A stretch of DNA of 64,000 nucleotides from Tamarix chinensis (GCA_030549775.1 CM060177.1:70167638-70231637), one strand, 5' to 3'; counted from the stretch's first letter, positions 33,920 through 46,633 are shown. Program-made: numbers and translations. The notes: generated by a model from the sequence alone, not told the origin.

Positions 33920-36160
33920 TGTAACACAAAACTAAAAATTTTCTTATGGGTGGAAGTGTAAAATAAACATAATTGGATGTTACCACCGTACTTAACATAA
34001 GTTACGATGCCATCCATACATCAAATACAAGGGAAAAAGTTTAAATGCTAGAAACATGATGAAACATAGAATAAGATAAATTCATAAACATATATAAGAT
34101 TTTAGAGGCTAACATTAATTATAATATTCAAAATGCATATAAGAATACCCAAATTTCACAAATATTTCATCACTCTTTCCTTGAGATTCATATATCCACA
34201 AAATTTAATATGCATTCCTAATATATCAATATTAACAACATATTCATAAATTAAGGTCAAATTCCAGCATGTGATACATGTAATAATAATCTCACCCCTA
34301 GGATTATTATTCCCACTTAAAGCTACTTATCTCATTTACTGGACTTAAAAGATTCATATTCAATCCGAAAATTCCACAAAATATATTTAATCTATTTATA
34401 ATCAATTATCATATTAAAATACCTAATATTTTGTTTTAACCCATATTGATAAAAATGCCCCTCATATAGCTAAAATACCCATATTTTCACAAATACCTTA
34501 CGAGGCTCACTATGAATGACTTTTCAACCTCCAATATATAATATCATCATAAAATAAATAACCATAATTATATATAGATTTCACATATCCTAATTCATAC
34601 CAACCCACAATATGTACAAAATGTATGCTTTCACAATTCTCTCACCATTTCATCATATAATATAACATTTACACCATCATTGTAACAACATTATCCATAT
34701 AACAATTTGAGACATGATTATACAAATGCATGTATTTCACATAAAATCCCTAGCTATAATATGTATCTTTATCAAAGCATATTCATTCTCCAAACATGTA
34801 AGACTTATGACTCCTCTTCCAATACAACCAAAATATCACCTAGAAGCTTAGACTTTAAAAATTAACTAAAGAAAAATAAGGAAAAAGAGAGGGAGGGAAA
34901 ATGATAAAAACTAAAGCGAACCCAGGCTATAAGGATTAACTGGTTGAAACAGTAATGGAGGGTGCAATGGTAAGACTTGTTGCAACCAACTAGAAACAAT
35001 GTAGCTTCTTACTGTACCTAAGGGGGAGGAAATGATAGTTATTTCCATTAGGTGGGGGCACCTTGGGAAGTTGAAGAGGGTGGGTTAGAATATCATGAAG
35101 TGTTAGTGGTTAAGGTAGTGGTTAAAAGTGGGTGGTGTTGCTTAGCACCCGACATCAAAGATGTGGAGGGGTTGATGGTGCTGGTAATAAATGGCTTGGG
35201 TATGGAGTGAAAAGAAAAGAAAGGGGATGGTTAGTGGTTAGTTGATGGTATGGAAAGGGTAGAAGTAGAAGAGGCTCGATTGTGGAGGTTGTTTTAGGTG
35301 AAGACAACTGGTGGAAAAATTGAGTAGGGGAGTGGCTATTGGTTTCTTGATGAAAGAAAGGGAAAGAAAAAGGAAAAGGGAGAAGGCAAGGATAGGGTGA
35401 CACCAATGATAGTGCAAGGAGGAAAAACAAGCTAGGTTAGCCATTGGTGTTGGTGGTAAAGAGTAGTGATACACAAAATAGAGAAGGAAGGGGCTCACTT
35501 GATGGGTTTCTTGTAGAGGTAGAAGAGAAAGGAAAGATGAGAAGGGGAAGGCATGAGGCATGCATGTATGAATATATATGCATGGCTGGAATAGGTAAGG
35601 TAGTCAATAGGGGAAGAGAGTTAGGTTAGGCGTGGGATGGGCAAGTAAGGATTGGTAGAGGCACATGTGGCCAGTGTTTAGGGTGTAGTGCTATTACATA
35701 TATGTTATACGTAGGGAGTTGGTGTGGAAGGAGCCAATGGTAGAGGCGTGCATGGCTAGGAAGGGAAGATAAGAAGGTAAAGGGTGCATGGGGTAAGGGT
35801 GTGTTTAGCTGAAAAGGGGAAAAGGAAAGGGAGAAGGAGATGATTGCCTAGGCATAGGCTGGGAAAAATGAGAGAAAAAAAAAGAAAGAAAGAAAGAAAA
35901 GGAGAAAATAAAAATGGAAAAAGGATATAAAATACAAATTAAAAAGAAGAAAGAGAAAAGAGGAAAGAAAATTTTGGTAATAGGAATAGGATTAAGTTTA
36001 AAATTTAGGAAACTAATCCAAAATTTAATCTATCAATTATCTAGGATTAGAGCTAGGCTAACAAAAATATATATAATGACTTAGAAACTAGAATTTAAAT
36101 TAGGTTAAAATATTAATTAACTAAGGTTAAAATTAGATAAAATTTTAGGGTATTATTGCA
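33920..36160 (-). mobile_element. 3' LTR of gypsy element B (family C, 2.24 kb)
   Basis: Plus-strand ends are TGTAACACAAAAC (33920) and GGGTATTATTGCA (36160), so on the minus strand it is a TG...CA LTR. A polypurine tract and gypsy integrase tail adjoin its right end, making it a 3' LTR. Its left end lies inside an RNase H coding region of another element. It is homologous to the LTR at 51806-54136 (blocks around the ATTGGATGTTACCACCGTACTT region). Open frames at 35155-35629 come from its purine-rich U3 zone and are not genes. Confidence 0.7.
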
Positions 36161-37015
36161 CTACATCCTTAAAAGAGGCTTCATCCCCAAATTTGAAAGT
36201 TAAGATTGGGGAAAAAGAGAAAAATGATGTAAAGAAAGGTAATCTCAATGGTTAATTTAAATGGAGTTGACACTATTCTAGTAGTTACAAGAACCACAGA
36301 ACCAAATACACCTATACTAAAGAGCTTGGGATGTGTCTCTCTTATGCCCTTCTTTGCCTCCTAGGTTGCCTCCTCTACTCTATGAAGGCTCTAGAGAATC
36401 TTTATGAGTAGAATTGAACTTATCCGAGTCTATTGTACCTTGGTGTCAAGAATTTGCAAGGGACTTTTGTAGTAGGATAAAAAATCATCAAGCTACATTG
36501 AATTAGGTCTGATCACATGGGAAGGATATACAATATATATCTTTAGTTATACAACATGGAAGACATTATGAACGTAAACTAACTATGGAAAAATTTTCAA
36601 TGAGTATGCAACCTCACTAACTCTATCAAGAATCTCATAAGGACTAATATACATTAGGCTTAGCCTTTCCTTCCTACGAAATCTCTGCACCACTTTGGTG
36701 GGTTAGACTCTCAGCAAATCTTTATCCTCTATATTTAAACAATCACTATAATGCCTATGATCCTTAAAGGTCTTATGTTGACTTTTAACTACCCACATCT
36801 GGTCCCAAATAAGCTAAATTTGCTGAGTTATCTCTTCAATCATCTCCGATTCAAGTATAATAGTGTTGCCAATGTCACTCAAACGTTCAGAGATCTGGTA
36901 CTTGCGTCTGTACAGTGCATCAAAGGGTGAAATCCCTATACTATTATGATAACTATTGCTATATGGGAACTCAACCAAATGTAGATGATCCTCCTAATTG
37001 CATTATAAATCCATA
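36161..37015 (-). pseudogene. Gypsy element B: polypurine tract and integrase C-terminal remnant
   Basis: AGCCTCTTTTAAGGATGTAG on the minus strand (36161-36180) is a polypurine tract next to the LTR. The rest parallels 41743-42600 of the Tekay-like element in order and wording: TACCTTGGTGTCAAGAATTTG here against AGCTTGGTATCAAGGATCCA there, and TGATAACTATTGCTATATGGGAA here against GATAGCTATTATTGTACGAGAA there. The shared region encodes the integrase C-terminus and chromodomain-like tail. It is cut near 37015 by LINE sequence. Confidence 0.6.
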
Positions 37016-38342
37016 CCATAAGCTGATAGTATTTCCTCAACTATCTAGATATTTCTCTTCGTATCTACAGATGGTGGAGACAGGTCTCATGAGGACTTGT
37101 CTTTGTTCTTCAATGATAGTCTGTCCTCTAGTAATAACAGAGCTATCCATCCCTTAATATTGTGTATCAGTTCCCAACAGGTTCAGATAGACGTCCAGAA
37201 ATTCCTCTTCCATTTCCTGATCAGAAAGGCTGGGCTGGCCATCTCTTTTTTTGATCTGCACAATTCTGCTCTTTGTTTGTCTGGCTTTGAGCATGTCAAA
37301 GAAGAACTTTGAGTTCTGATCCATGTTGAACAGAAACTTGTTTATGTTTATCTATGAAACAAAGGTAGCAGCAGCTGTTTTCAGGAAGAGAGCATTTCTC
37401 TTTAAGGCCTCAAGAGTTTCCAAGCCCTGCTTGGAAGGCTGAGCCATAATAGTCTCTTGAGATGTCTTGAGTTGCTCTTCTGCAAGGTTAGCTCTAGCAA
37501 TAATATGTGAAAAGTCATGCTTATTTAACTTTTTTAGATCATGTTTCAGCATAGATAACTTTTTACAAAAGTTGAGTTGATGTGTACCACAGAAAGAGAG
37601 CCTCGAGTTTTTACAGACCACCTCCTTGAACTTAGGATGAGCACTCCACATGTTGAAGAACTGGAATGGTTTCTGCCTTTGTGGATGATTCCCAAACTTG
37701 ATGATACAAGAAGAATGATCTGAAGAGCTCCCAGGTGGTAGAAAGCTAGCAGAGATATTGAGGCCTGCTGCCAGCCCCTCAGCATTCATCATGGCTCGAT
37801 CTAGCTTACATTTCACTTTATGACCAATAAAAGTGTGGAAGCAGCCTGTGGCAGGGAGGTTAGACAATTGAGCCACTAAGCAGCAATTTTTAAAATCTGC
37901 AGTTTCATAATCAGAGATAGGTCTTGAACTACATCTATCAGAAGAGTTAAGGGGACAGTTGAAGTCCCCTCCCACTAACCAGGGGCCTTTCATGTTTCTG
38001 GCCAACATTATTAAAGTTTCCCAGATGCATCTTCTGTCCTTTATGGTATACAGGCCATATACCACAGTTAGGGTTACATTAAGACCTGTTTTAATATCAA
38101 CAACAGAACCGGTAATGGACTGGGGGGACACCTCAATCAACTGGACCCTAATTAAATTAGGGTTCCATAGGAGGATCAATCTTCCATTGGGATGGTGATG
38201 AAATTGTCATAATGATTCCATCCCCTGAAGTACTTATCCACCATGATCTACAATTTCTGGTTATCTAGCTTAGATTGCATAATACCTACAATTGAGAAAT
38301 CATGTTCCTTGTACAAATCACCCAGAGCTTTTTGTTTTAGAG
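37016..38342 (-). pseudogene. LINE fragment: endonuclease and start of ORF2 linker
   Basis: The minus strand starts with ALGDLYKEHDFSIVGIMQSK, the N-terminal region of an L1-type AP-endonuclease. It continues in a 275-residue open stretch (37352-38179) with TVVYGLY, VGGDFNCPL, LDRAMMN and a SSDHSSCIIKF C-terminal His site. Past 37352 the linker continues with an SQTNKEQN-then-QIKKRDGQ-like stretch to about 37030. ORF1, RT and poly(A) are absent. It differs clearly from the LINE at 23226-28132, so it is a separate family or older copy. Both ends look like deletion or recombination joints rather than a clean insertion. Plus-strand frames here are shadows. Confidence 0.85.
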
Positions 38343-39639
38343 GAGGCCCAATTCCTAGGTCTGTGGGTCAAGGCATATTACCGACACCACTAAGCCCATT
38401 CACAGTCTCCCTTAGGGTTTTCACCAAAAAAAAACCTAATTTGGGCCTACATAGCCCTTCATCCTCTGCCTCACGCAACCTAAATATTTAACACCCCACA
38501 CATCACAACCATTAGACTCAACCCTCATCATTTCATGTCACTCCCCCAAATACACGCGTGACCACAAAACCCTAGGTGGCCACACTAAACCTTAGCTAGC
38601 CAAGCTAGCCCTAGTATCCTCTTTTTCACAAGTTACCCTTCCATTTATCACCTTCCACTCTTGCTTCCCATGATACCCATGCTCCCCTCACTTATGACAA
38701 TCCCCTATTCTCAACTCATACTCTACTTATCCTCATTTTTTTTCTTTTTTTTTCTACCCTCTCAAATTAGGGTTTCCTCCCAAACCCTAGCTCGTCTCCT
38801 ATGCACCCTTATACTGTCTCGAGTATTATTTCTCACCCAAAGCTCCAATCACCCAAAAAAATATTCCATTACCTTCCTCACACTCCAAGTCAACTTTCCA
38901 TAAGTAAAATTCACCCCATGCAGACTCTATCCATCCCATGTAAACAATCGATGTTTTTCATGCAAAACCCTAGTTTCTTCCATGCAAACCCTCGATTCTC
39001 CCATGCAAAGTTCATCCACTTTATTTTGTTTAAATTCCCATTTTATTCTTCCTCTTATGGATCATGGGATATTTAGGTCAATCCCACATTCCTTGGATAA
39101 TTTATTTCTCCTTGGTCAACTTACTTTCCCTTGTTCCACTTACTTCCCCATTTTTCTTTTTCATCCTTCCACCCCATATCACTACATTAATTATCCTAGC
39201 ATGCATTTCCTAAAAGGGCCATATCACATCATATCACTATTCATAGCATAAACATATTGCACACATACCATAAGAGAATGCAAGAGCATACCTCAACTCT
39301 AAGTTGTGCTACACATAAAACGGTTATAACAATAGCACAAGATACACAACATATCATCTTACATGGCATCCAAGTTTTATAAAAAACACATAGCACACAT
39401 AAGGCCTTAGCTACACCCTTACCTAACACGGCATCGATCTTGGAGCATGCTCCTACGCCTCCTCAGGGTTTTGGCTGGTTTCACTTATAAGGGGGAAAAC
39501 TAAGGATTAGTTTCCCTCCTAATAAATATACCTTATTTCCTATTTTACTCTAAGATTAGGGTTACTATTATTAAAGGGATATTTACAAGTGAAAACTAGG
39601 GTTTTTATCCTCAAGTTAGCCTACTAGATATTACTAGTC

Positions 39640-40344
39640 AAAATATATTTGTGTTAATATTTATAGCTATATTTATATTATTAAACCTAATAGTTTTATT
39701 TCTTCTAATAATAATACTAATACTAATTATAGAAAAAATAGTAATATTAGTAATAATAGTAATACTAATATTCCTAGTAATAGAAACCCTATTATTTTTA
39801 AGGCTAAGGCTAATAATAGTGTTAGGGATAAAATAATACTATAATAATAGTAATACCAACAAAGTACTAATATTGCTAAAGATAATAATGATAATAGTTA
39901 TATTTGAAATAATAATAATATAAGGGTTAGAATATTTTTACCACAATAATAATAGTAACAACAATGATAACATTAATAATAGTTATAATAATATTACTAT
40001 AGTAACAATGTTGGTAATAAAGGCATTAGGAATAATATTGGCAATGATCGAATAATAATTATTAATAAAATTAAGGCTTGAATATTCTTCTTCTATAGGA
40101 ACAAAATAATAACATGCTCACTTTGGTTTTAAAAACATTAATAATAATAACAATAAGAACAACAACAACAACAGTGATAAGAATAATACTAATAGTAATA
40201 ATAATCAAAATTGTGATGTTAATATAAGGGTTCAAATATTTACCATAATAATAAAAGTAATAATAATAGGCTAAGGCTAGCATTAATAATAATAGTAGTG
40301 ACAATAATGAAAATCGTAATCATAATAATAATAAAGTTGTAAAC

Positions 40345-40414
<70 letters not shown>

Positions 40415-40500
40415 AGTTAGGAAAATTTTGAAGTAAGATTAAGTAACAACAACAACAACAACAACAATAATAATAATATCATTATTATAGATAGTCCCAT
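39640..40500. repeat. AAT/TAA-rich microsatellite domain of the 3' LTR
   Basis: Dozens of short AAT runs, the longest about 20 TAA units at 40348-40411, plus an (AAC)n run at 40446-40468. Same LTR position as the domains at 22400-23095, 49150-50040 and 58140-58735. Confidence 0.9.
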
Positions 40501-40901
40501 TAATATTATTAAAAATAGCTAATACTTGTATAAAATGGGTTAAGGTGTTGGGAAGGTTAGAGCACCACCTAGGGAGAAGGTGTTTTGGGATAAAGGAGAG
40601 GGAGGAAGGGAAAAAGGTGGGTAGGGAAAGGTAGGGGAGAGTTTATAGATGTATTTGGGAGGTGTGAGGAGTGGTGGTCATGGCAGAAATGGTGGAGGAC
40701 GGCGGGGGTTGATTGGGAGGGAAAATTTGTACGGCTAGAGTGGTGTAGGGAAAATCAAGGGATGAGGAAGGTTTAGTTAAGTAGAGGGTGATGTAAGGAG
40801 TAGTTCTATAGGTGGTTCGGCCGGCGGCAATGGGTGGCGGTGAGAAGGGAGAAATTTTTGGGTTCCAAAATCAAAAAACTCAATTAAGGTTGTCTATGGG
40901 G

Positions 40902-40909
40902 TATATATA
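40902..40909 (-). promoter_or_regulatory. TATA box of family-A 3' LTR
   Basis: TCTATATATACCCCATAG on the minus strand, 833 bp into the LTR, aligned with the boxes at 21739 and 59405. Confidence 0.65.
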
Positions 40910-41742
40910 GACCAACTTAGGAGGAAATAATGGGGGGAAGAAGAAAACAAAGGTGCAGGTGCTAGACATGCTGGCCGATGGTGGCAGTCGATGCGGTTTT
41001 GCCATGGTAGGGCTGCAAGGTCGAGGGAAGAGGAAAAGGGAAAGGGGCAAGGCACTCAGCAAAGGGGAAGGGGTCGGTTGGGGTCAAAACACTGAAAGAA
41101 AATGATTGGAGAGGGAAAGGAAAGGACAGTGTGCAGTGGTGGCTGATTGAAGGAGGGGTTACAACGCCTCGGTCACTGCCTGCGCCTTGGGGAAGAAGAA
41201 GAGACAAGACCCGACGGTCCAGGGAGAAAGAAAGAAGAAAAGAAAAATAAGAAAATCGGGCAACCGGGAAAGAAAGAAAATAAAAGAAAAGAAGAGGGGA
41301 GGGTGCGGCGCAAGCCTGGGCTATGCAAGGGGAAGGGGAAGAGCTGAGTCCTGGGGCTAGGTTTGCCTAGGTTGGTGGAGAGAAGGAAAAAAGAAAGAAG
41401 AAGGAAGAGGAAAAAGAGGAAGGGAGGAAAAAGAAGAAAAATAGGTGGGTTAGGGTATTTAAAATATTTTAGTATTTTAGGATATTTAAAATAATTATAT
41501 TTTAATAAAATAATAATTAAATTTCCCTTTTAGGTGTATTTAGGATTTTGAGAGATTTTTCCTAATTTTCATTCTAATTAGCAAAACACCCTAAATGTTT
41601 TCCAATTAAATCATTTATAAATTTCCTCTTAATTTTATCCTAATTACTCCCTCTTATTTTAATAAAAAAATTTATTTAATTAATTTTCCTAATAAATCCT
41701 TATTTTGCTAAATTTCTAAAATTGGGGTTTTGGAGTATTGCA

Positions 41743-41760
41743 TCACTACCCCCTTAAAGA
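41743..41760 (-). other. Polypurine tract
   Basis: TTTAAGGGGGTAGTGA on the minus strand ends directly at the LTR start TGCAATAC. It primes plus-strand DNA synthesis in LTR elements. Confidence 0.75.
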
Positions 41761-43300
41761 AAGACTTTGAACCCGAAGTCACTTGAAATTTCCTAAGGTT
41801 AAGGTCAGGACATCCTAAGTGGATGGGGATGCAACTATCATGAGCAACTATACAACTACCCCTTAAAGAAAAATCACTAGGGATGATTGTACCTGTAGAG
41901 AAGAGTTCTGAATACGCTTCGCGCATGTCCTTCTCAGCTTCCTAAGTAGCTTCTATGATTCCATGCATACTCCGTAGGATCTTGACAAGGGGAACTGCAC
42001 TTGTGCGGGTCTTTCATAGCTTGGTATCAAGGATCCACACTGGTCTCTCTTCATAAGTTAACGAGTCATCTAAGTCTATCTCATCTGGTCGGATTATTTG
42101 GAAAGGATTGGCAATGTACTTTTGCAACTACGAAATGTGGAATACATTGTGAACTTGAGCCAACTCCAGAGGAAGAGCCAAAAGATAAGCAACCTCTCCT
42201 ATACGCTCTAGGATCTCAAAGGGGCCGATGTACCTCAGGCTTAGCTTACCCTTTCTACCAAACCTCTAAATTCCCTTTGTAGGGGAGACCCTCAACAATA
42301 CCTTTTCTCTAGGCTCAAAGTCACTATCCCGGTGCCTCCAATTAGCATAACTCTTCTATCTACTCTAGGCTACTCTCATCCAGTCCTAAATCTATTGGAC
42401 CTGCCTGGTCGCCTCTTTGATCATCTCGGACCCTAATTGCTGATATCATTCTAGCACAAGGGAGTTCAACATTTTTGCTTGTACAAAGCTTCAAGTGGAG
42501 CAATCTCAATACTGGCGTGATAGCTATTATTGTACGAGAAATCTATCAAATGTAGGCGCTCCTCTCAACAAACTTGGAAATCTAGCACATAGGCCCTCAA
42601 CATATCCTCTAGGGTTTATATGGTTTGCTCTGTCTGCCCATCCATGGCGGGGTGGAAAGCTGTGCTCATCTTCAACTTTGTTCCCAAGGTCTCCTATATC
42701 TTTTCCCAAAAGTGAGAGAAGAACCTCGAATCCTTATCTAATATGATGTCCCCTAGAACCCCATGACGACTGACCACATACTTCATAAAAGCACCGGCTA
42801 GTTGATCAATACTCCAGGTGGACCTTATTGGGATAAACACGGCCAACTTAGTCAATCTGTCCACAATAACCCAAATGGTGTCACTGTCACTCTGAGTTCT
42901 TGGTAAACCACTAAAGAGATCTATGGATATGGAGTCCCACTTCCATCTTGGTACCTCCAGCGCCTAGAGTAGTCCCGCTAGCCTTCAATGTTCAATCTTA
43001 ACCTTCTAACATACCAGACATCGGGACACGAACTCACCCACTTCCTACTTCATGCGAGGCCATCAGTAAGCCTTCTTGAGGTCCTTGTATACCTTATCTC
43101 CGTAGGGTGGACTAAATAAGGGTTCTAATGCCCTTATTCCATAATACGACTTTTAAGTCTAGATATTTCTGTGGTACACACCAGCGTCCCTTGAATCGAA
43201 GGCTTCCATCCTCATGAATTTTGAATCCTTCTATTCGGCCTTCTTGCATCTTCTGACGAATTCTCTCAAGCTTGATATCTCTGATTTGGCTAGCTCAGAT
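41761..43300 (-). pseudogene. Tekay-like integrase with chromodomain-like tail, broken
   Basis: Minus-strand order: a zinc domain (KAYWWPRMK, then RCLVC with a stop, then KVKIEH; ~43000-43080), SISIDLFSGLPRTQSDSDTI (first catalytic Asp, ~42930), IILDKDSRFFSHFWEKI (second Asp, ~42740), and FHPAMDGQTEQTI (catalytic Glu, ~42630). After a decayed C-terminal region a chromodomain-like end reads EAT*EAEKDMREAYSELF (~41890-41950), matching the EATWExExxMRxxYPxLF ending of chromovirus integrases. Several stops replace expected Gln (VC*KVK, LL*ALEVP) or Trp (EAT*EAE). Integrase inserts the DNA copy; chromodomains steer it to heterochromatin. Confidence 0.85.
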
Positions 43301-44130
43301 CTCCTAAAATATGGTGGGGTGAGGGTCAAGGTGCTTATATAGGACTCAAGGTTACCTTGCTGAATTAGTTCAATCTCCAAGCCTAACAACTTCCTTATTA
43401 CCCGATCAGAAACCACATGGTAAAGTGTAGAATGCAAGGTCTTTCTACTTAGGGCATCTGCCACCACATTGTCCTTACCCTCATGGTAGGGTCAACTCGA
43501 TGTCATAGTCCTTGACAAGTTCCAACTATCTCCTCTGTCTTATGTTTAGTTCCTTTTGGGTGAAAATGTACTTTAAACTCTTGGGGCTTATAAAGAACCT
43601 GCACTTCGTCCTGTATAGGTAGTGCCTCTATATTTTCAAGGCAAACACCACGGAGGCTAGTTCCAAGTCATGAGTAGGATAGTTCTATTCGTGCCACTTC
43701 AGCTGTCAGGAGGCATAAGCGACAACTTTGCCCTTCTACATCAATACACACCCAAGCTCATGCTTAGATGCATCACTATAAACCTCGAACCCCTCTAACG
43801 CCTTAGGTAGAGTCAATACAGGTGACGTGGTTAACCTTCTTTTCAACTCTTGGAAGGCTCCCTCACAAGTCTCGTCCTACTAGAACTTTTTAGTCTTCTT
43901 AAGGAGGTTGCTTATTGGTCGGGCAATCTGGGAGAAATTTTGTATAAACCTTCTGTAACACCCGACCAATCTTAGAAAACTCCGAACCTCTGCTATATTT
44001 GTAGGACACTTCCACTCTCTGATGGCCACGATCTTAGCTGGGTCCTCAGCCACTCCCCCTGTTGATATAATGTGTCCTAGGAAAGCCACCTGTTGAAGCT
44101 AGAATCTACACTTTGACAATTTTATGTGCA
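43301..44130 (-). pseudogene. Tekay-like RT thumb and RNase H, broken
   Basis: FLGHIISTGGVAEDPAKI, then IREWKCPTNIAEVRSFLRLV, then GCYRRFIQNFSQIARPISNL (43880-44089), is the connection region after gypsy RT. RNase H itself (43480-43870) is badly shifted. Its end is recognisable as KDNVVADALSRK (43430-43480), the usual gypsy border to integrase. Stops and frameshifts throughout. Confidence 0.8.
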
Positions 44131-44870
44131 GGGTAAGCTCTCTAAGCAGATTCAGGATAGTGTAGAGGTGTTTCTCGTGTTCCTCGGGAGTACACCATAA
44201 TGTCATCAATGAACACCACAATGAATTGATCAAGGAATGGCCTAAATATCCTTGTCATTAGATGTATGAAAACCGCAGGCACATTTATCATCCCAAATGG
44301 CACCACTGTAAACTCGTAGTGTCCATACCGGGTCCGGAAGATGGTCTTCATAATATTAGCATTAGCAATCCTCAATTAATGGTACCCCAACCTCAGATTG
44401 ATCTTAGAAAACACTATGGCACCCTTCAACTGGTCAAAAAGCTCATCTATCCTCGGGAGTGGGTACCGGTTCTTCAATATCAGTTGGTTCAACCCTAGCT
44501 AGTCGATGTAAAGGCGAAGACTACCATCCTTCTTCTTTACAAACAGGATCGGTGCTCCCTAGGGTGACACACTATGTACCCATGCTCCAACAACTCTTCT
44601 AGCTGGACCTTTAACTCCTTTAATTTAACTAGAGCCATCCGGTAGGGTGCATTTGTAATGGGCTCAGCTCCTAGCACCAGCTCAATCTTAAAATCAATTT
44701 CTTGAACTAGGGGCATACTCAATATCTCTTCTAGAAACATATCTGGGAACTCCTTGACTACCAAAATGCTATCTAGATTATCCAAGTCCTTGTTTATCTC
44801 TTGTACACTACATAAGTATAGGGGATACCCCTTTTGGACCAAGGAGTGCAAATCACTACCGATACCACCT
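44131..44870 (-). pseudogene. Tekay-like reverse transcriptase, one clear frameshift and stops
   Basis: FPDMFLEEILSMPLVQEIDF and APYRMALVKLKELKVQLEEL open the domain (44600-44770). After a frameshift near 44580 the frame continues SP*GAPILFVKKKDGSLRL (stop where the family has Trp), then [30 protein letters not shown], and the catalytic box [11 protein letters not shown] (44142-44375), which is intact. It copies element RNA into DNA. Order and motifs fit Ty3/gypsy chromoviruses. Confidence 0.88.
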
Positions 44871-44943
44871 TATTAGCAGGCTTAAGCTGGATTATCCTAT
44901 ACGAAACCCTAGTTCCTTTCAGGCCTCGCAAGATCACACACTT

Positions 44944-45297
44944 TTAAGTGCAGTTAATGATAGTCTTATATCTCCCCACCATGTATATACCCAGAATCAC
45001 GTCAAAATCCTTTAAGTCCATCCCGACCGGGTCCACTAAGAATTCTACCCTGCCTATAACTAAGGCCACATCAGAAAATAACTGACTACACTCCACCTTT
45101 TCACTAGATGGAAGCATCACAGATAGTTCTATTCTAGCAGCAGGTGACAATCTATCCTTAGCATTCAAAGAAAATGAAATAAAAGACAAGGTAGCTCCCA
45201 AATCAAATAGAACATGTACCGGTAGAGAGAAAATGGTGAACATACCAGTGATGACATCTAGTTGGCGGTCAACCTCCACCTGACTAATCACGTTCAA
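44944..45297 (-). pseudogene. Tekay-like aspartic protease, active-site changed
   Basis: A 117-residue open stretch with FTIFSLPVHVLFDLGATLSF near its start. The family has LFDSGATxSFIS, so the catalytic DSG is DLG here. Later residues FDVILGIYMVG match the usual FDVILGMDWL. It would process the gag-pol polyprotein. It sits between the zinc knuckles of gag and the RT. Confidence 0.8.
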
Positions 45298-45299
45298 GC

Positions 45300-46420
45300 A
45301 CTTGCTTGACGGCCTCCCTTCTGGGGAAAAGGTTTGGGGTCCTTGAGGCCTTCCTTGACCTCTCTAACTGGGGCACCGATGAGGCAGGTGCTCACTGGTA
45401 GTGTTAGGGGTGTGGTATCAAGGTACTACTGGTAAGCCTGCTATTGGGGTACTAAGGATCCCCCCCTATGGTGCCTTACGAGACTGTACTGCTAAGCACG
45501 CAGCCACCTCCAACACTCGATTGCTCTATGGCCCAAATTTCCATAGTTCAGGTAGGTTACCAACCTACCTCCACAGTTCCTTCCTGAGTGGTTTCAACCA
45601 CAATATCTGCATGAGTTTCCCATCAGGGGTCCTAGACCTCTACTATGATCTCTCGGTGGTGGTCTCATCGGTCCTCTTGACCTTGGTTGGGTCCTACCCC
45701 TAGAACTCTGGCCCTCAGGTTTCCTCTTCCCGATGATGGTGGCCTGCTCTTGGACTAGGGTCACAGCGAGGCAGGCATGCTCGTATAGCATAGCAAGATC
45801 AGTAAATGGCACTACACCCATCATCCTATGGATGCCAAAGTTCAACTCCTACCCAAACTGGAACACTACTGTGGACTCGTTGGTAGCGATCCTGGGGGTA
45901 AAACGTAGTAGCTCAGTGAAGCGAGAATAATACTATCATATTGTCATTGACCCTTGGGAGAACCATAAACTTCAGAAGCTTGTCCCTCTTCAGTCTCTCA
46001 GGGTAGTATCTGGAACGAAGAGCAGTCTTGACCGCCTCTCAATTTGCCAAGGGACTGACCCGAGCACGGTGCTCTACTCACCAGGCATCTGCCACGCCTC
46101 TCAAGTAAAAGGCTTTTATATTGGGTTATTGAGCCAAAGGCAATCCACTACCTAGAAAGTGAGATCCAAGTCTCGGATCTACCCTTTGAGGATTAAAAGG
46201 TCCTCTTCACCAGGGTATGTCAAAGGGTGATGCCTGGTGACCCCCCGGATCCAATCTTCACTAGCGCCCTCAAAGTGGTGGGGGTACATGGTGGCACCAA
46301 GGGTTGGCGCTGAACGAAGTCCATAAAGGCCTTGAAGGACTCCTCTAAGAATCCAACTCGGTCGTTCATCATTAGTAGAAGCTACACAAGAAATGGAATG
46401 TTAAGGGCGAACCCTTTTTG
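45300..46420 (-). pseudogene. Tekay-like gag with decayed zinc knuckles
   Basis: From right to left: weak N-terminal matches, a TPRIATNESTVVFQF-then-ELNFGI region (about 45840-45920), then LYEHACLAVTLVQEQ and an Arg/Pro/Gly-rich segment (45594-45800). A knuckle-like CRYCG*NHSGRNC follows near 45590, then a second one, YLNYGNLGHRAIEC, whose first Cys is Tyr and second Cys Tyr. It packages the element RNA. Frames on the plus strand (45401-45703, 45733-45930) are shadows. Confidence 0.75.
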
Positions 46421-46610
46421 GTTTGAAATATTCATTTCACGCTACTTCTCTTTTGCAGGCAATCCCTAATCTACCCATTCGTTTCCTCACTGTGGCTCGG
46501 ACTCAGAAGATTTAAAAATAAGAGAGTCTCGTTAGGGCGTGAAAACACTTCAAAATCCGTAAAAAAAACCATAAATAAAATTTTACTTTGGAAAATAGGC
46601 ATGGTTTCAA

Positions 46611-46631
46611 GAACCAACGCTCTGATACCTA
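46611..46631 (-). other. Primer-binding site (initiator Met tRNA)
   Basis: AGGTATCAGAGCGTTGGTTC on the minus strand, two bases after the 5' LTR end. It matches the usual TGGTATCAGAGC and fixes the orientation of the element. Confidence 0.85.
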
Positions 46632-46633
46632 CT

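Larger units (their letters stand above)
38343..41742 (-). mobile_element. 3' LTR of the Tekay-like element, family A, truncated at its 3' side
   Basis: The right end on the plus strand is GGAGTATTGCA (41742), giving a minus-strand start TGCAATACTCC, next to a polypurine tract. It runs left with the family-A order (GC-rich zone 40560-41450, TATA 40902-40909, AAT domain 39640-40500, palindrome 39442-39453, CATGCAAACCCT motifs 38915-39010) and stops abruptly at 38343 (GGCCCAATTCCTAGGT), where LINE sequence begins. The matching point in the 5' LTR is about 47844. The tandem block and terminal landmark are missing, about 1.2 kb. Confidence 0.85.

Noticed and set aside
32500..46420. Integrated pararetrovirus as source of the RT and protease
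   Set aside because: Integrase, chromodomain-like tail, LTRs and gypsy-type order are present, and no movement or coat protein was seen; these are Ty3/gypsy elements.
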